This document shows, piece by piece, positions 51,238-63,099 of a stretch of DNA of 64,000 nt; the first letter of the stretch is position 1, and each line of letters begins with the position of its first letter. Position numbers and translations under genes: made by a program. The DNA is from Floccularia luteovirens (taxonomy: Eukaryota > Basidiomycota > Agaricomycetes > Agaricales > Squamanitaceae): positions 186,001-250,000 of the forward strand of contig VSJF01000006.1 of assembly GCA_009739215.1 (NCBI GenBank). The letters run 5' to 3'. The notes beneath the pieces are model-generated. The model made no database searches, was not told where the DNA came from, and saw only the letters and a list, made by a program, of their open reading frames with translations.

Positions 51238-53356
51238 AGCGTCGCAAGTATATATAAGGGCAACAGGTAAGTTCCAAATATATGCAGTTTTCTTAATTAC
51301 GATGCTAATACTAGTGCAACATAAATTGTTGCCCATATTGAACGTGGAAAATGGACAGCGAGTGAAGTTTTGGAAGCATTCATTGCTCGCGCCGTATTTG
51401 CCCATTCTAAAACGAATTGTTTGACAAAAAGTAGATCTTATTTATCTGTACGAAATTTCTGGGAAGGATTGCTCAATAATTCCTTGTGGTATAGTCATGT
51501 TCGGTTGGGCCAGGCAGCAAGCGAAAGAATTGGATGCAGATTTCGCGTCGACTAGAAAATTGCGTGGAACTCTACATGGTGTGCCGGTGTGTGGCATTTT
51601 TGCTCTACCTCAAGGAAATTCAGAGGGACCCGCTTGTAGGTCAGTGTCAAAGATCAGTGTAAGTACCAAACAAATTGGATGTGCTAACAGTACAAGTTGA
51701 AGTTGAAGGCTATGACGCCTCGATTGGAAATTCCTCTGTGGGTTAACAAACCTGCAACTTCCAATGCAGACGTAAGTGATTCCACCAAAAACCCAAGATT
51801 TTTACTTTTTGAATACTTAATGGGATCCAAACTTATTTCAGGTTGTTAACTTCCTCGCTTCTGGTGCCATAATATATGCCAAAACCAATCTTTCTCAAAC
51901 AATGTTTTTCTTTGAGTGTTACAATCCTGTGTTTGGGCGCTCATCAAATCCGTACAACGACAAATTACCAGTGGCGGTAGTTCTGATGGTGAAGCCGCAC
52001 TGCTCAGTATGGACGGTTCTGCACTCGGAGTAGGTAGTGATATTGGAGGAAGCTTGCATATACCTGCTGCATACTCTGGTATCTACTCGCTTAAACCTAG
52101 TACAGATAGGATATCATTTGGGAGGGGCGCGTAGTGAGTAGTTGGTTCTATGCTTAGTTGAATGAGCAATTTAAACAAGGGTTCCGTAGATGCGATTCCA
52201 GGTTTTGAAGGAATAAAACCCGTGATTGGCCCTATGGCACGGTATGTATTTTGGATGTAAATGTCGTGTAGAGTTCCTAAATAATAAACAAAACAGGTCA
52301 GTGAAGGATTTGCTCGTATAGCATTTGATGTATCGGGTACAAGCCACACTGTTGCACCTGTTCCTTTCCGTGATGTTCAACTCTCAAAAAAGCTGCGATT
52401 TGGGAATTATACGTCTAGTGATTAATACTCATGATTATTAGGTATATATATACTCACATCTAATATGGGTTTCTAGATTGTTCCATCAAAGCTTCTCCTG
52501 CAAACAAGCGTGCTGTACTTGAGACTGTCGAGGCTTTGCGCAAACAAGGTCATGAATGCGTTGAGTTCGAAGTACCCGATTGTAAAGGATTTTTCAAGCC
52601 GAATGCTTTATTCCTCGTTACCCTAGGGCCTAGGCTGCCATGTGAGTTAGTCAGTTTTGTTTTACATATACTAACTGACTTGGGAATTCTTAGCATTTGT
52701 GCGAAGTATTGCTAGCTGGGTATTGGAGAGCTTGATAGGGAACAAGAAATTTGCCGATGTACTCAGGGTGTCTAGAGCCAAGCCTATGGAGGAATATATT
52801 CAATTTGTACAAAGACGCAATGCATATACTAATGTGAGACCCTTCGAAGTATCCGACTCTTCCTTTTTTGAACCATATCACTCCTGTGTTAGATTTGGGA
52901 CAAATACAAACTTGACACTATTATTGCTCCGGTGCAGGCTGTACTGCAACTTCCTCATGGGTACGACATCAGCTCTCTTCAAATGAGTTACTTTGCACTG
53001 ATGTTTTATGCCTGACACATGATAGAGGGTGTGATAACTTCATTATACTTGCTTCAGCGACATCATTGTACAACGTTCTTGACTGCCCTGTAGGAAGCCT
53101 TCCCGCCAAGGACCAACTCACAGATGAATGGGTTAAAGGCCCTGGACTTGGATCTCCTTATATTGAATCGAGTCTCTACGGGTCTAAAACTCCACTATAC
53201 AATCCATAAGCGTCGGCAGGTATGCTCGTGGGTATACAAGTCATAGGAAAGAAATGGGAAGGCGAGAAGACACTTGCGATCATGGATGTTGTGGATAGTG
53301 TTCTTGGAACGGATCGGGCTAGGGGTGGGTGACGCGTACATGAATAAGGTGGATTG
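51238..53356 (+). pseudogene. Decayed tandem duplicate of the amidase gene
   Basis: It runs parallel to the parent from the first splice site (tataagggcaacaggtaagttc, seen in both copies) to the shared end (aaggtggattgatg), with introns at the same places. Lesions: no recognisable first exon; a one-base gain at about 51730-51745 that puts a TAA in frame; a one-base loss at about 51966; Gly to Asp in the Ser-cisSer loop (GGSSD for GGSSG, about 51985); Arg to His in GGSLHIP; loss of the exon coding GLTSSDGYKT and neighbours (about 52585); a missing VTRVDP block near 53100; CAA to TAA at 53207-53209. Several unrelated lesions, including losses and substitutions at active-site positions, make this a true pseudogene, unlike the single-base gains elsewhere. 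Confidence 0.88.
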
Positions 53357-53473
53357 ATGTAGGTACCTAGTTTTGCATCCATATTGCATTTTTGTTTGTG
53401 GTCTTTGCGCGTTATACAATTAGCTTAAATTAAACATCATATATACTGAGTTGTAATGGTGAATGGGGGGTTT

Positions 53474-53962
53474 TCATGCGGATGGTCTACCAGCTCTTCT
53501 GTCTTCACGACGTTGCTTCAGCTGAATAAATTGAAATACAATCAGATTAATAGAAGAAGAAAAAATGTATTGATTTTATTTACCCAGGCGCTTTTGCAGT
53601 CCCTGTATGCTTGGAAGTAGTCCATACATGAATCTCGATCGTAGTTATTACGATTCATACATTCCAATGACGCTTTTGATGCTTCAGCACATGGGCTATG
53701 GTGAGAAATTCGTTGTTATTTATTAGTGCCTGTAGGTATATATGTCACGGCAACTTACTCGATAAATTTTGACGCTACGTGTCGGCCCTATTAGAATTGA
53801 GAATTACCCAGTTTTAGTTACTTTTGGCTGTTCGACGTGAACGAATTATAGATGGCATACCTCGAATTGTTCCCTATAGTTGAGAGGCTTCTTCCCTGCT
53901 TCTGGTGATGGGAGAGGGGAAGGGTTGTTTCCGGTTCCAGCGTCATTGGTTGTGTTGGACAT
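53474..53962 (-). CDS. COX23: Cytochrome c oxidase assembly protein COX23 (twin CX9C)
   Basis: A small intermembrane-space protein of the Mia40-imported twin CX9C class, needed for copper delivery to cytochrome oxidase. ATG 53962 begins MSNTTNDAGTGNN. The CHCH part has C-AEASKASLE-C and C-MDYFQAYRD-C, two CX9C motifs 9 residues apart, preceded by the conserved GRHVASKFIDP. The protein ends RREDRRAGRPSA-TGA at 53474. Four exons (introns about 53540-53585, 53710-53756, 53785-53861). Shares a 633-bp divergent region with TAF10. Confidence 0.9.
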
Positions 53963-54595
53963 TGAAGAGACTTGAGAACACCGGGATGTGTACATTTGAC
54001 ACACTTATTTTTATTCCCACGAAATTACGACAATCGTCTTGGAGTTTGAGTTTATATGAATGAAATTTTGTTTATGGGAGCACGCATGCAGGTATCTTAT
54101 GAACGGGTAATCATGCGCACGGATGCATGTTATGTTTAAATAAATGTTTGGAAACTTATATTGTTGCAAAATAGTTGGTATGATACTGAACTAAGTATCA
54201 AGATATTACAAAAAACGACTACATATCAACGTTCTGGGGAAAGCAAGGTTCGTCAGTGAAAATGAAATACATGATGAAAAAAAAGAAAAAAGGAAAAGGT
54301 TCAGAAAAGCGGGTCAAGTACTACCAAAGCAGCACTGCCCGAAGGTAGCTGAGATAAGTTTCTGCAGTGCAGGGTGCGCTCCTGCGTAAAGCCAAATGCC
54401 TCAAACATCATAATAAAAGAAAGTAAGAAGATAAGAAACGAAACTCACAATATATCATGTTTGATCTGGTGGAAACGAAGACAAAAAAAAAGTCGATTTA
54501 TTCGTTTTTGAAAGTTATAAACTCCGACAAACTCAGCGTTCCACACTGTTATGATCTGAAATAGCACAACCACCAAGAGACATTCACGAGAAACG
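53963..54595. other. Divergent intergenic region, COX23 (-) / TAF10 (+)
   Basis: It holds both promoters, with A-rich tracts (for example 54279-54297 and 54482-54491). No gene recognised. Confidence 0.45.
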
Positions 54596-55306
54596 ATGTC
54601 GTCTTCCTCTCAACAGCAAACCCCAGCTTTTGCATACCCGGTATCTGCGGGTTTTACACCTCAACCACCATCTGACAATACACAGAGCCAACCAAATGCT
54701 TCTGCTGCCGCTTCATCGTCTGCAACTCAACCGGCTGCACCACAATCTCGTCAGGCTGCAGAAGATGCTCGCAAGGATCGTACATTGGCGGAGTTTATGC
54801 TAATGCTGGATGATTATGAACCATTGGTATGTATGAATATACTATATTTCGTTTCATTGTTCACCAGTAAATTATGTTAGGTTCCAAATGAGGTGACCGA
54901 CTATTATCTCCAACGCGTAGGATTTGAATGCGAGGACATACGGTTGTATGTCATACCTCATTTACATATAGAAGTACACTATACTAAAACAACGACCTTC
55001 TCCTATGGTTGATAGAAAACGACTTTTGTCTTTGGCTGCTCAGAAATTTGTTTCGGATATTGCTGCAGATGCGTACCAACATGCGCGTATTCGGACAAAT
55101 GCCGCTGGAGGTCGTGCGCGTGTTAATCAGCCCACGTCTGGTCCTGGTTCTTTAAAGGTTCGCTATTTATTTCTCATCATCAAAGCTTCTCCCTTTTTGA
55201 TTGTTTTATGTAGGACAAGACACGGACTACTTTAACAATGGATGATCTTAGTGCAGCTTTGGCTGAGTATGGTATCAATGCTCGCAAGCCAGAATACTAC
55301 ATGTAA
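54596..55306 (+). CDS. TAF10: TFIID/SAGA subunit TAF10
   Basis: A histone-fold subunit shared by TFIID and SAGA. ATG 54596. The N-terminus is Ser/Gln/Ala-rich and disordered. The histone fold starts at [20 protein letters not shown] and continues [44 protein letters not shown] and [20 protein letters not shown], ending EYYM-TAA at 55306. Four exons in frame. Sequence spacing fits the short fungal TAF10. Confidence 0.93.
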
Positions 55307-55488
55307 ATTTTTTTTTCTCTTTTGTATTTATACGACAGTTATATTGTAAGTTTAGCTACATAATTTTCAATTACAACCTTGACTGCTTCCTATCATAACA
55401 TATAGCAACATCGTCCCCTACCAGAGGATAAATATCTAGTCATATATAAAGTAAAGTATGGTTGTGAGCTGGGATTACTTCTCTTTTT

Positions 55489-57477
55489 TCATTTGGACTT
55501 CGTGACCACTTGCACTACATGGAAGCTAACATCTGATCCACACATTCCACGCATTTTCCGTGTTTCATTGGCCTCTGATAGTCTGCCCCACGTCCGCCAC
55601 CAATCTTCAGCTTCTTCGAAAGCATCATATGCAAAAACGACTCCAATGTTGTCCCACTGATCTCTCAGTTGTTCTTCTGTCCATTTTTGTCCAGCTTGTA
55701 GAGAAGCTTGTAAACCCTCGTCGCGTATGTCGCGACCTTCTCCGGGAGGTAGTGTCACGATTGCTGTATTCATTTCTTCCAGTTGATCGACTTGTAAGCA
55801 TCGGGGACGTCGTAGGTCTTGGAACGCTTCCAAGAGTTGGGGAATCTGATGAGGGGCTCGTATGCGAGACATTATGCCACCTAGAACTACCGCGTCTTCG
55901 ATGGAGAGACATGGATTGTGCATTGTTGATGGCTAGAATTTTGTTATTTTTTAATTTAGAGACCTGGGTTTCAGAAGAATTACCTGTATTGCGTGGGCGG
56001 ATTCGCCAACCAGAAGAACCCTCCCGGAACTGTCCACCCAATCTTCAGGGATTGGACGTCTGATGAATTTGTAACGCATTGCTTCTGGAACTTTTGTGAA
56101 TATTCGTGACATACTGTTTTAAGTTATTATTTAGTTAAAATATTGACCGCATTGTTGTGAAGAAAACATACCTTGGATGACAATCTGAGAGATCTACCTT
56201 ATCCGTTGGGATCAATACGTCCCAGCCTTCTTCGTCATATCCTTCTGCTGCTGCGTCATCCGGGAATACTAGGGTGAATACGTATTCATGTCCTTTATCT
56301 TTCGAACTCTGCAGTGAGGCCCCACGTTGAGTTTTGACTGGAATAGAAACTGGATAGATTTACATACAACAGGGTACCCTTGAGCAAATTAATATGTCAG
56401 GTAGTGGTACATCAATAGAATGAGTCTACACACCTAGAGCACAGCGATTATCACCCATCCATACGGGCCACTATATTGATTTCTGTTGAGAATGGTGACA
56501 ATCTGGCAATTTATCTAAGAAGCATACCTCCTGTTTATAAATCCACTCCGACCAGAAAGGATCATCCTCTAGCTCTTCTGATGGCACAACAACACTGTGT
56601 TTAAAGGGTAATTTAGATGAAACCAATCAGTGGGACAGATACAAAAAGCCCATACGTGAAAAATGATTTTCCGCTCGAGACGCCTTCGTCTGGTTGTTCG
56701 GTTACAAACTCTCTGATGAGACTTTTACGACCATCCGCTCCGATTACTACGTCGGCGCTTAATGTTGTTCCGTCTTGTAAGGTCACATATGGTAGTTTAT
56801 TATTGTCAACGGCTATCGAGGTAACTTGACAGTCGAAAGATACTGTTGCCCCCACTGATATCGCGGCTTCATACAAAGTTGTGTGTAGGTCTTCATACTG
56901 GTTAAAATTGTTGAACTCTCTTTGGGTTCTCCAAAATAGAGAGAAACGCACCCTAATAAGCAAGAAATCGGCTCCTATCTCTTTTATGAAATTATCGTGC
57001 CAGTGCATGTAACCAGTTAGAACATTTTCTTCGACTGTCCCCGAAAATTATTGAGTCAAAATGCAGTGCTCCGTGGGATGTGGTAACTCACTTGAGTATA
57101 ATGCGGTTGTGCGACATTTTTGGGCGTTGCGGACTAGATCGTGAAAGCCCCATGCTGTGAGTATTTTAGTGAGACTTGGGGGAGCCCTTAATCCCGCGGA
57201 TGGCTTTAAACAAAATTGGTATCATTTTACTGTTTATGAGAAAAAGTATTAATTATAGGGAGTACCTGGTGCAACCCGTTGGCACTTTCCAGTACGCGAA
57301 CTGTGTGGCCACTGCATCCGAGCGCGAAAGCGCTTGCGAGACCTGCAAGACCTGTTACAATAGAAGTTACATACAAATGAAACATTCTGCATAGTACAAA
57401 TGCATACCTCCACCAACAATTAGGAAGTCAACAGCTAGAGGCGCTTTCCTAGTAGGTTCCCTTGAAGATGATGACAT
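55489..57477 (-). CDS. FAD-dependent aromatic-ring monooxygenase (salicylate hydroxylase-like)
   Basis: ATG 57477, about eight exons, stop 55489. Group A flavoprotein hydroxylase layout: N-terminal FAD-binding Rossmann motif DFLIVGGG-LAGLASAFAL, the DG motif SADVVIGADGRKSLIRE (about 56720) that binds both FAD and NAD(P)H, and the third motif at SGRVLLVGESAHAIQP (about 56000). In the third motif the usual GD is GE, a conservative change at a residue that contacts the FAD ribityl chain. The C-terminal part is helical. No transmembrane segment was seen. Typical substrates are phenolic acids or indoles; the actual one is unknown. I see no neighbouring biosynthetic genes. Confidence 0.87.
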
Positions 57478-58208
57478 GTCTTGTTATTATGGGAAAAGTG
57501 AAAAGGCCAATGGCTGTAATTTAGAGTATGCAAGGTTAATGACACGGGACAAACTCACGTTTTATAGGTGTATTTTTCGAGATAAGCAGCCGAACGGCAA
57601 TCGTTAATTGAGGGAAGACAGAGAGGAATTGAAATGTCCGTAAGAACCAGCACTTAACTAGTCAAAAAAAAAAGAATTGGGTTTGGGCTAGACGGGATCA
57701 AAACACAGTATGTTAACCTGATGATAGATCTGGGCAGATCTGGAGAGAGAGAGAAAGATTGATCCTTTGAGTAAGTCGGGGCGATAAGTAGCTGCGCTTA
57801 ACCAGAAGGCGAAATTACGTGAGACAGCTGATACAGAAGACCATGTTGTTAAACAGTTTTCAATGAGAAACATCAGATTCAACAAGATTTCGATCAATTA
57901 CTTTTGCGTCCGATTACCTGTACACAGTTTTTATTGCTTTCTATTGGGGTAGCATGTCTGGTGGGAAGATAAACCTCTTCTAAGTAATGTACCACAAGCA
58001 GTGATCCGACCACATGTTTTGATTTTTTTGAATTGTAAAAAAAAAAGAAGAGAAAATCAGGGTCCATTGATCAGAGCAGTGTACGTATCTGATAGAATTG
58101 ACGACGGAAAACTTGATAAATCTTAAGAACCCATTAATAAACGTATCTGTCACACAATTGTGACAGATTGAGTACTGTACCAACCAACCACCTAGCTTCG
58201 TCGTAAAT
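57478..58208. other. Divergent intergenic region, monooxygenase (-) / SGF73 (+)
   Basis: 731 bp with both promoters; A-runs at 57665-57674 and 58038-58050. No gene recognised. Confidence 0.45.
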
Positions 58209-59418
58209 ATGCCTTTGAAACTCAAGCCAGTCCCTAATTCACCCTCCTCTTTCTCGTGGGATGCACTACCTTCACCAAGTCCTATTGATCAACCAGCTTC
58301 TCTGCCATCACCACCGACTTCATGGCTTTCTGCACGCGACATGAAGTTGTTTGGCGCTCAGCCACTCACATCTGCTTCTGACATCGGTCTCGTCAAGTGT
58401 AATGAATGCAGCAAACCAGTGTTGCGCAGTTTCATGTCTGAGCATGCTGGTATGACCAACTAATTACATTTGATTGGCATAATTTGTTCACTCATCTACA
58501 GACGTGTGCGCTATTATCCGAGCTGCAGCAAACGACGCCAAAAACAAACTGAAAGCAGATGGTAATACTTGATGTTATTGTTTGTAACCACCCAGATAAT
58601 TGAAGAAGTATCCTGTAAGAACAGGTTCAAAAAAGCGTAAAGCTTCTCCATCCCCAGATGATCCGTCCATGCCTGCAAAAAAGAAAACCAAGCCGACAAC
58701 CAAAGTAACTAAAGGACGTCTAAAGGGACCGGTTGATTATGACAAACAATGTGGAGTCATCAATGACAAAGGTCTGCCGTGTTCCCGGTCACTGACTTGC
58801 AAGTCCCATTCTATGGGTGCAAAACGGGCAGTTCAAGGGCGATCACGCAACTATGACGAACTCTTACTTGAATGGCAACGAGCTAATAACCCCAACTTCG
58901 TCGAGCCTGTCAAACGGGAGACAAAGGCTGAGAAAAAAGAGAAACGCGAACGCGAGAAATTAGAAAAAAAGAGACTTGCCGGAGAAGCCGCCGCTGCACT
59001 TGGCCTCGACCCCAATACCGTTGGCAAGAAATCTGGCATTCCAGGTACATCAAAAAAGGTCAGCAAAAAAGGGGCAGCTGCAGCTGCAGCCGCTGTCCGA
59101 CTCGCGGGCGAATTTGTCGATGATGGATCAGAGGATCTGGACGATTTAGATTCAGAAGCGGAGGTTGATGAACTCGTGAGAATCATCAGGACAGCAAGGG
59201 ATAAAGGAATTGTGGGTGTACCATTGGCTGTGCCTTGCGATGCCGGAAGTTGGTTTGTCCAACGGAGAGAGCGGGCGCGATGTTGTAGGGATTTGCTTGT
59301 TGGCGCGTTGGGCATTTCAGGTGCTCCTGGTGCCTCTACTAGCATCTCTGCGCTGGGTATGGTTAATCGCTCATCAAGTTTAGGACACAATGTCGGAATC
59401 GGTGCTAGACTTGGTTGA
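58209..59418 (+). CDS. SGF73: SAGA deubiquitinase-module subunit SGF73 (ataxin-7 family)
   Basis: Anchors the H2B deubiquitinase module to SAGA. ATG 58209, three exons. The N-terminal zinc-binding motif is [19 protein letters not shown], the peptide that in yeast threads into the DUB module. The SCA7 domain follows: [20 protein letters not shown] and [20 protein letters not shown] (about 58750-58880), with the C-x-n-C-x-n-C-x5-H zinc pattern. A Lys/Glu-rich coiled coil, an alanine run ([13 protein letters not shown]) and a low-complexity C-terminus end at TGA 59418. All exons join in frame. Confidence 0.92.
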
Positions 59419-60168
59419 TCCACACATCTCTCAAACAAAAAAATTTTCCGAAATGTAAATTCACCTTGTATATACTAGTTGCCTTGATCATTGGACCCGT
59501 TTCGCATTGTATATTACCAGCTAGTAAATTATTATTAGTACCCCCAAAACCATATCTGTGGACAACTTTCAAATATGACTTCTTGGCGCGATCCCCAGCC
59601 GCGATACGTACTGACCATATAGTTGTTTTTGGTGATATTCGCTTTCCAGCACTGGATATATTTGATATCAACATGAGTTATGGCGCCCGTCCAGGTTGCA
59701 ATCGGCACGTTATCCGAGATAATCACACCCTAAGTCCACATTGACACTGTGGGTACGGTCTAAAGTACTGCAGTACCTTATTGTTGAGGGAGTCATCATA
59801 ATTAAAGGGACGCAGAAGTATACATTCATTTATTTGAAGTCATTTGAGCAGGAAATTTTGTAGTGCATATTCCATTCAATTCATGAGATGATAAATATAT
59901 GTGTTTGTAAAGTAACAAGTCATTTCGAGCATTGGGTGGTCCTCATCTGGAAGAAATCAGGGTTACGCTGACCTCATATTGGCTTTTTTATTCATTTCAA
60001 TTGCAAAGGGACCTTAACTAATGGAACATGTGTAAGGAGTGTATATACTAAGAAAATAGCATATATAGCATCATATGTAAGCGCTTCAAAGACTCAGCTA
60101 TACATATGCAGACAGAGGAAAATTTATGGCAAGTTGTTTGTCCAACCCCCTATCTGCATCAATTTTGT
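59419..60168. other. Convergent 3' intergenic region
   Basis: 750 bp between the stops of SGF73 (+) and the kinase-like gene (-). Short frames (for example 59415-59744 +) overlap no recognisable family. No RNA gene seen. Confidence 0.45.
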
Positions 60169-61500
60169 TCATCTTGCCAGACGCCGTGCGTAGTTTTTGG
60201 CCATTACTGGCAAGGAAGCATGTCCAGGAAAGAGAATAGGAACCGCTTTTGGATCTTTGAGTTCCTGGAGAACTTGGAAGATATCCAACCGTCTTGGGGG
60301 ACAGTAACGTAGCATATAAGTTAGGACCTTCCATATGGCATGTGGAATCAAACGTTCTTCAGCATCTGTCGGAGGACGTGGGAGAGCGAGGAGTTCATGT
60401 AAGGTAAGGACATTCTCAGGAATGCGTTGTTCATTTGGTGGTTCTCCCGTATAAATCTGAAGAAGTATGCTTTTAATTAGAAGTGACAGGTGTTGTCATA
60501 GAATTTTTCATCATACCTCGATAATGGTACAGGCTAAAGCGAAGATGTCACTTGGCTTTTTGAATTCACCTTTATAATTATTATACTCTCGATAACCATC
60601 AACGATTCGCTTATGCATGAGTTCGATGTCAAAAAGTTCGGGTGCCATCCATTTCGAAAATCGTTGGAGGGTACCGTAAGAAGGGATTGTTTCGAATGAG
60701 AATTCCCCGAGGCAGCAAGAACCATCCTGTCTAACTAGTACATTTTCCTATTGTAAACCTTTCAGGTTAGCAATGGTTGAGGGCGACTCTGGAAAAAGAC
60801 CCACTCCTCTGATGTCGCCATGGACGATACCACTGCCTGATTCATGTAGGAACTTCACCCCTTCAGTGATATCCTTAATCTGAGTAGGCGATATAGATCA
60901 GTAGGAATTCTATGAATTTCTGAGATTAAATGACTAACAATAGATAGTTTATCAACCGCAATTGTATTATTTCCTCGTCTTAGATATTCCATGACGTTAC
61001 CACGAGTTACCCATTCAGAAACCAAGTAGGGTTCAGGGTCTTCTTGGTTCATAGAAAATCCGATTATTTTCAACAGAGGCACATTGTCCGCTCTTTGCTT
61101 TTTACGGATGATTTTTGCCCACTGTCCGGCTTTATGGATGGAACGCTAAGTAGATCGATAGCAAAGTAAGCACCGGTATGGAATGGGGACCGACATGATT
61201 GAGAAGCCGTCTGGAATAGAAAGAGTGTAAACTTGCCTCGAGATCATAAGCATGTCTCGCAAGGCGAATAGCTTTAGCTCGTGCCTGTTCGTTCCCATGG
61301 ATTATACATCTGGTATAGTCCTATTGAATGACGTTGGGATTAGTTCATTGCCTTTTTGGTGTGAGGCCCTGCCCTGCACCCAACTCACGCACCTGTGGGA
61401 TGTTTTCGATATTAATGAAAGTTAGGCTTGAGAAATAATCCAAGTCATATTGGGCGCATAGTCTTTCGACTTTGTCAGTATTGTGCAGGGAGGTAGACAT
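60169..61500 (-). CDS. TKL-like protein kinase fold, possible pseudokinase
   Basis: ATG 61500 (MSTSLHNTDKVERLCAQYDL), about six exons, stop TGA 60169. The N-lobe is hard to see as a nucleotide loop. Recognisable parts are KIIGFSMNQEDPEPYLVSEW, VTRGNVMEYLRRG, IKDITEGVKFLHESGSGIVH, the catalytic-loop HGDIRG-ENVLV (about 60740-60830), then CCLGEFSFET where an active kinase has DFG, KWMAPELF (APE motif), KPSDIFALACTIIEIYTGEPP and a C-lobe with PPRRLDIFQVLQEL. The pattern matches the expanded agaricomycete TKL group. GEF replaces DFG, so magnesium binding is doubtful. The intron at 61146-61236 has a GC donor. Pathway unknown. Confidence 0.78.
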
Positions 61501-62140
61501 TGTTATTTGCTGCGGTTCAGATATAGATTTGTGTTTCAAAATGAGTATGTGGCGTCAGAACAAAGGCCGTAAAGCAACGACTGGATATGTCAAAGAGGTT
61601 GACAGCGGTTATTCTGATCCCCTCTTGTGGCTGTTCTAGAATTCAGCTAGCCGACAGTGGATATGGATGTATGGTGTGGGTAAGAAGTGGGAATGTGGTT
61701 GGGTTGAGGTTGCAAGGGCCGTTCATTTTGCTTTTATGAAAGGGAAGAAGCGCAGGCGCCTATAGCCAGGATATTACTTATAGACGCTTGATCTTGATTT
61801 GATGAATGGTTCTCTGGGATCAAAGAACATTGTCAGGGCATCAAAGCCTTCTCGACAATCATTTGATTATTCATAATGCTATTCCCCAGAATTTGTCAAG
61901 TTTGTCCGTTTCATGTTTCCAGAGTTTCAACATGTGTTTACGATCTTCTGAATGGGCTGTGGGGCTATACATATTCCATGATCAAACAAATTGTGGCAGT
62001 CCAGTTTCACAGCCACATAATGTGTCCTTGTTTTGCAAAAGTGTTAGGACCAAACAACCGCCACGTTCGCTGTAACAAAAGTTTGTTACAGCGTCTTACA
62101 ACCGCTAAAGACAAAAAAATCACGAAACATCCAAAAAAAT
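61501..62140. other. Divergent intergenic region, kinase-like (-) / p24 (+)
   Basis: 640 bp with both promoters. A 144-codon plus-strand frame begins in it (61876) but runs into the p24 gene in the wrong frame. No gene recognised. Confidence 0.45.
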
Positions 62141-62972
62141 ATGCGGATAATTCCAGCGTCATTCATCCATTCTCGCTTTGCTTGTTGTTACAGCAAATGC
62201 TCTGCACTTCTATCTCGACGCTAATGAGAAACGATGCTTCATTGAGGAACTACCCACGGACACGGTCGTTGAAGGTGTGCTATTCTACTTGTTACCATTA
62301 TAGAATGTAGTATATATGGTACTTACTTTTCCCAAGGTCATTATAGAGCAGTTGAATGGTCAGATTCAGAACAAATATATGCTGAGAATCCTGAGCTTGG
62401 AATTGTTGTCGAAGTGCAGGTGCGTCATTCGACATTGTTTACTCTCTATATATACATTCACTAATATCCCATTGTATTTTGCATTTCTCTAGGAAGAACC
62501 CTCTGAGCATGTCGTGGTGAAAACAACAGGACCTAGTGAGGGTCGTTTCACATTCACATCACACGAAGCAGGCGACCACTCCATCTGCCTCTCTACGAAT
62601 TACACAACATGGTTCAGCCACACCCACATCAGAGTATACCTCGACATCGTTGTTGGTTCAGTTAAACCAGACATTGAACATGACAGAACACACGTTTCGG
62701 AACTTGCTGCAAAAGTACGAGATTTGAATAACAAGTTGGAGGATATCAGGAGGGAACAGCAGTACCAGAGAGAAAGAGAGGCGGATTATAGGGACTTGAG
62801 TGAGGCGACTAATGCGCGAGCTGTGTGGTATAGTATTGCTCAGATTGTGGTCCTCGTTGGAACATGTGCATGGCAGCTACGGCATCTAAAAGTGAGGATT
62901 TAAATTTTTGGTTTTCTGCCTCTTGCTGATCTATCATTTCAGCGTTTTTTCGAAGACAGGAAGATGCGGTAA
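62141..62972 (+). CDS. p24-family cargo receptor, alpha type (Erp1/TMED4-9-like)
   Basis: A type I membrane protein cycling between ER and Golgi in COPII/COPI vesicles. The ATG at 62141 gives a signal peptide (MRIIPASFI, ILALLVVTANA) if one extra C at about 62167 is removed; the mature protein starts LHFYLDANEKRCFIEELPTD. The GOLD domain, with its two cysteines, continues through HYRAVEWSDSEQIYAENPEL, SEGRFTFTSHEAGDHSICLS, and a coiled coil (LAAKVRDLNNKLEDIRREQQ). After it are YQREREADYRDLSEATNARA, membrane segment VWYSIAQIVVLVGTCAWQL, and cytosolic RHLK-RFFEDRKMR-TAA at 62972. The FF motif for COPII/COPI is present, but the end RKMR is not the classic KKxx. Four exons. Confidence 0.88.
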
Positions 62973-63099
62973 CATTTTCTTCACGAGTACCAACGACTGA
63001 GGATATCATTAATGATTATAATTTCTTAAAATATAATCTGATGATTCGGAGCTTTCTAGTCGAGAGCAGCATGCAAATGATACCCAATCCCATTAATCA

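Noticed and set aside
51238..53356. Second functional amidase
   Set aside because: In-frame stops, frameshifts of both signs, a missing exon and Ser-cisSer loop substitutions rule out a working enzyme on this sequence.
53474..59418. Secondary-metabolite gene cluster around the FAD monooxygenase
   Set aside because: Neighbours are COX23, TAF10 and SGF73; no synthase, P450, transporter or cluster regulator is present.
61876..62310. 144-codon plus-strand frame upstream of p24
   Set aside because: It has no family resemblance and overlaps the p24 signal-peptide region in the wrong frame.
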